From positions 6,200,001-6,264,000 of the forward strand of contig CP119311.1 in NCBI GenBank assembly GCA_029202545.1: a stretch of DNA of 64,000 nucleotides, read 5' to 3'. The position numbers and the translations under genes are program-made. Below, piece after piece: positions 61,777 to 64,000 of this stretch; position 1 is the first letter of the stretch; every line of letters starts with the position of its first letter. Under the pieces are notes generated by a model that was not told where the DNA came from, searched no databases, and saw only the letters and a program-made list of their open reading frames with translations. Source of the stretch: Candidatus Pseudobacter hemicellulosilyticus (lineage in GTDB: Bacteria; Bacteroidota; Bacteroidia; Chitinophagales; Chitinophagaceae).

Positions 61777-61987
61777 TACGGCAAATTCGAAAAGAGAAGA
61801 ATATGAGCCAGGTTGATCTGGAGGTGCAATCAGGAATTTATATCGCGGAAATTAGTAAGATGGAAAATGGGTTGCAGAATTTAGAATTTTATACGTTGTC
61901 CAAATTGGCTTTTGCCTTGAAAGTTCAACTACAAGACTTCTTTAATTTTGAACTTATATCTTCTGACAATGAGGAAGCAGGCTAAGT

Positions 61988-62200
61988 ATGGTAGGTTCTA
62001 AAGAAGAAATACTGGAAAAGTTTGGCGCTTACGTTAGGCGAACCCGTAAGCAGAAAGGCATGACATTGCTTTAATTGGAAGTACTACCAGGGATAAGCGA
62101 AGGAAGTATCTTGAAAACTTAGAATGGGAAGAAAAAGCCGGCATTAACTACGATCATTAAATTATAGAGGTTCAGATTTGATCTGACAAAATTGGATTAA
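61988..62200 (+). pseudogene. Decayed XRE-family regulator gene
   Basis: Starting two bases after the first XRE gene, the frame reads MVGSKEEILEKFGAYVRRTR, then KQKGMTLL, a TAA, LEVLPGISEGSILKT, a TAG, NGKKKPALTTIIKL, a TAG, RFRFDLTKLD and TAA. Apart from three nonsense codons, the frame never shifts. The order helix, turn, SEGSILK-ENGKKKPA is a Cro/CI helix-turn-helix. So a second regulator gene has been lost by point mutation. Together with the IS-split gene this was probably a tandem regulator pair. Confidence 0.7.
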
Positions 62201-62365
62201 ATTTAAAATATAACACTTTCCAATTCCAAAGGGTAAAATCCTGAATAGGGAAATTAATTGCCAAGAAAAAGTTGCTGCATGACCAACACAGAGCAGCCCG
62301 ATATATAAAACCTTTATTCCCTTGTTTGGTGGATCAAACACTAAATATTGAAATTTAATGACACT

Positions 62366-63229
62366 ATGAAGTTTAACCTCCAGACAATTACAGCCACGAT
62401 TCCCATTATAGGCATATTAGTTTACTTGATAGGCTTCATAAGTCTTTCTTCATACTTAAATAGCGTTGGTATAAACTTGGTACCATCTCTTGATGCGCGC
62501 GTTCTACAAATAGGAATACTTTCGTTTGTGATTCAGGTTCCGCCATCCCTTTTTTTATATTTTTCACTTAAACCTAATATCTTATCTAATAAATCAGTAC
62601 AAACTAATTTCACTGATTCGCTTTTTAACGCTTATGGATTTACTCTTTTGTACAGCTACTTATTGACACGCTATCTGACAGATTATAAAGGAACATTATG
62701 GTTTTGGTTATCATTCGCAATAGTATTTATTATCTCAAAATATAATAATAAGTACGCTTATGTAGCTAAAACTGTATTAGTATGCGGTACATGTTTTTTC
62801 CTTTTATTTTTACTTTTTTTTGTAAAAGTCAATATTTTGTACCAAGTAATTCTAATACATCAGTGCATTTTATTTTCCTATCTTATTTATATCGCATATG
62901 CGAAAAATAATATATCTCATCAGATATTTTCAGCAATAACTTTATTTTTAGCTTGGATTATTTCATCAGCTTTTATTGGATCAACGGTAGTTCCTGAAAT
63001 AAAAAGCCAATATGGAGGATTAAAAATCTTACAATCAAAATATTACTTCAATTTTCCATCAGGCAAATTTGCCTCTCCATTGCCTTTACAAAAATATCTA
63101 ACAGAGGATAACAGCGCAATCCTAAACCTTCTTTATGAGAATACAGAAAATTACTATTTCCTTGTGCAAAAGGATACTGTAATAACTGTCCCTAAATCTT
63201 ATGTCACTTTTGTTGTTACCAATAAATAA
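62366..63229 (+). CDS. Unrecognised AT-rich multi-pass membrane protein
   Basis: The protein is about 287 residues from the ATG at 62366 (MKFNLQTITATIPIIGILVY); a TTG at 62348 is upstream in frame. There are about seven hydrophobic helices (for example 10-30, 40-65, 82-105, 110-130, 140-160, 165-185 and 195-215), then a soluble C-terminal domain of about 70 residues (SKYYFNFPSGKFASPLPLQK). I recognise no family. The base composition is much more AT-rich than the genes before 60 kb, suggesting recent acquisition. Confidence 0.75.
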   Translation: MKFNLQTITATIPIIGILVYLIGFISLSSYLNSVGINLVPSLDARVLQIGILSFVIQVPPSLFLYFSLKPNILSNKSVQTNFTDSLFNAYGFTLLYSYLLTRYLTDYKGTLWFWLSFAIVFIISKYNNKYAYVAKTVLVCGTCFFLLFLLFFVKVNILYQVILIHQCILFSYLIYIAYAKNNISHQIFSAITLFLAWIISSAFIGSTVVPEIKSQYGGLKILQSKYYFNFPSGKFASPLPLQKYLTEDNSAILNLLYENTENYYFLVQKDTVITVPKSYVTFVVTNK

Positions 63230-63328
63230 GGAAAATAGTTGGAGGATTTCGTATTCCTTTAGGCTAGGGCATTGAACGGTAATAATTGTACACTTCACTG
63301 GTAGTATGGAACTTGTATCATTAATCAA

Positions 63329-63904
63329 TTAGGGTAAATAGAATGATCCCACTTTAATACTTTCTGATAAAGAATTATAAATGCCCTTTACTACAACAAT
63401 CTCAATTCCCGCTTCAAAAGCCATGTCATATAACTTTCCTTTAAGAAGCTGAATCCAATTTTTCTTACTTAAATCAAAATGTTCACGCAATTCATTGATC
63501 TCGTTAAAAATAATTTCTTGCCCAATTCCTTGACTTTTTAGTTGCTCAAGTATTTCATCAAGTTTAGAATTTATTTCATCTCTTTCATTAAAACTAAAAT
63601 CACTAACCTCCTTTTTGGAAATATGTCTGCTTTTAATAAGTTCCATTTCTTGGCCGATGACAAAATATGCTAATTCACTGCCCTTATCAAATTGACAATT
63701 CGGCTTATCACATTTTTCTTTATGTTCATTTACGCGTTGCTCTATTGATTTTCGTAGGACTATTAGAAACTCAGTTCTATTTCCATGAGTGACATAATTC
63801 ATCAGTTTTTGATCCAATAATTCTTTGGTGACTCTAATAGATGACGCTTTAGCTATTATATGTCTTGCAAAAAGCTCAGCATCATTACTAACAACAGTTT
63901 GCAT
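63329..63904 (-). CDS. Unrecognised AT-rich soluble protein
   Basis: The 191-residue protein has no signal peptide. It has a helical N-terminal half with a Cys pair in KEKCDKPNCQFDKGSELAYF, a charged linker, and a C-terminal segment (about 110-175, NSKLDEILEQLKSQGIGQEI, IFNEINELREHFDLSKKNWI, QLLKGKLYDMAFEAGIEI). The C-terminal segment reminds me of a module at the ends of various Bacteroidota proteins that I cannot name. It is convergent with the AT-rich membrane protein gene. Confidence 0.6.
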   Translation of the reverse strand: MQTVVSNDAELFARHIIAKASSIRVTKELLDQKLMNYVTHGNRTEFLIVLRKSIEQRVNEHKEKCDKPNCQFDKGSELAYFVIGQEMELIKSRHISKKEVSDFSFNERDEINSKLDEILEQLKSQGIGQEIIFNEINELREHFDLSKKNWIQLLKGKLYDMAFEAGIEIVVVKGIYNSLSESIKVGSFYLP

Positions 63905-64000
63905 GATAATTTATTTATGTAGTTTAAACTTGTCAAACTTCCTATTCAGACAAAGATATTTTGCCAAATTGACTTATTTCAAAATGTAGCTTTTCCCTAA

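Larger units (their letters stand above)
60518..61985 (+). pseudogene. Small XRE-family regulator split by an IS3-family element
   Basis: The gene starts at ATG 60518 (MTITAEY) and is interrupted at 60540. Removing the IS and one TATA duplication joins codon bases 60518-60539 to 61777-61985 and restores a continuous 76-residue frame that reads TAEYIRQIRKEKNMSQVDLE across the junction. The restored protein is a standard Cro/CI helix-turn-helix (NMSQVDLEVQSGIYIAEISK, MENGLQNLEFYTLSKLAFAL). The downstream piece retains an in-frame ATG at 61803, but this drops the first helix. Presumably inactive. Confidence 0.85.

Overview
The window looks like a chromosomal segment of a Bacteroidota member, most probably family Chitinophagaceae (inference). 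It has three complete FecI-type sigma / FecR / SusC / SusD clusters, many secreted lipoproteins, TAnnTTTG-type promoters with few Shine-Dalgarno sites, and a TolC/EmrA/EmrB efflux operon and mannosidases typical of this phylum. No rRNA, tRNA or CRISPR array was seen. The first 62 kb has fairly uniform, moderate GC. The last 1.8 kb is clearly AT-rich.

Layout. 1-4322: the tail of a probable TetR regulator and a three-gene drug efflux operon. 4362-5792: a GH125 alpha-mannosidase. 5793-6519: a gene-free stretch with a dispersed 16-bp repeat. 6520-9700: a PAS histidine kinase, a NarL-type regulator and a receiver-only protein. 9701-10894: a gene-poor stretch with odd A/C-rich repeats, a nested inverted repeat and a possible gene remnant. 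10895-13429: a short UvrA (UvrA2 type). 13513-22379 (minus): a five-gene membrane-stress operon (YjfI, PspA/IM30, YqiJ-like OB-fold membrane protein, flotillin, giant AAA ATPase), divergent from an XRE regulator (22498-23178) with a perfect palindrome between them.

23299-31315 (plus), 31424-41029 (minus) and 47486-56875 (minus) are the three sigma/anti-sigma/SusCD loci. None contains a glycoside hydrolase. They carry a type I phosphodiesterase, a ComEC-like metallo-beta-lactamase-fold hydrolase plus a DUF6454-like protein, and a calcineurin-type phosphoesterase plus a propeller-like lipoprotein, which suggests uptake of phosphoester-type substrates (inference). Between them lie a GNAT acetyltransferase, an exported Gfo/Idh/MocA oxidoreductase, a TlpA-like thioredoxin, a GH43 enzyme and a Fic protein whose promoter is built into palindromes.

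56996-64000: an orphan SMI1/KNR4 protein, a GH92 alpha-mannosidase, a DUF1304 protein, and an IS3-family element (60540-61772) that split a small XRE regulator gene. Removing the element and one copy of its TATA target duplication restores an uninterrupted frame. A second XRE gene directly downstream has decayed by three in-frame stops, and the window ends with two unrecognised AT-rich genes. The most system-like locus is the ATPase-flotillin-PspA operon with its own divergent regulator.
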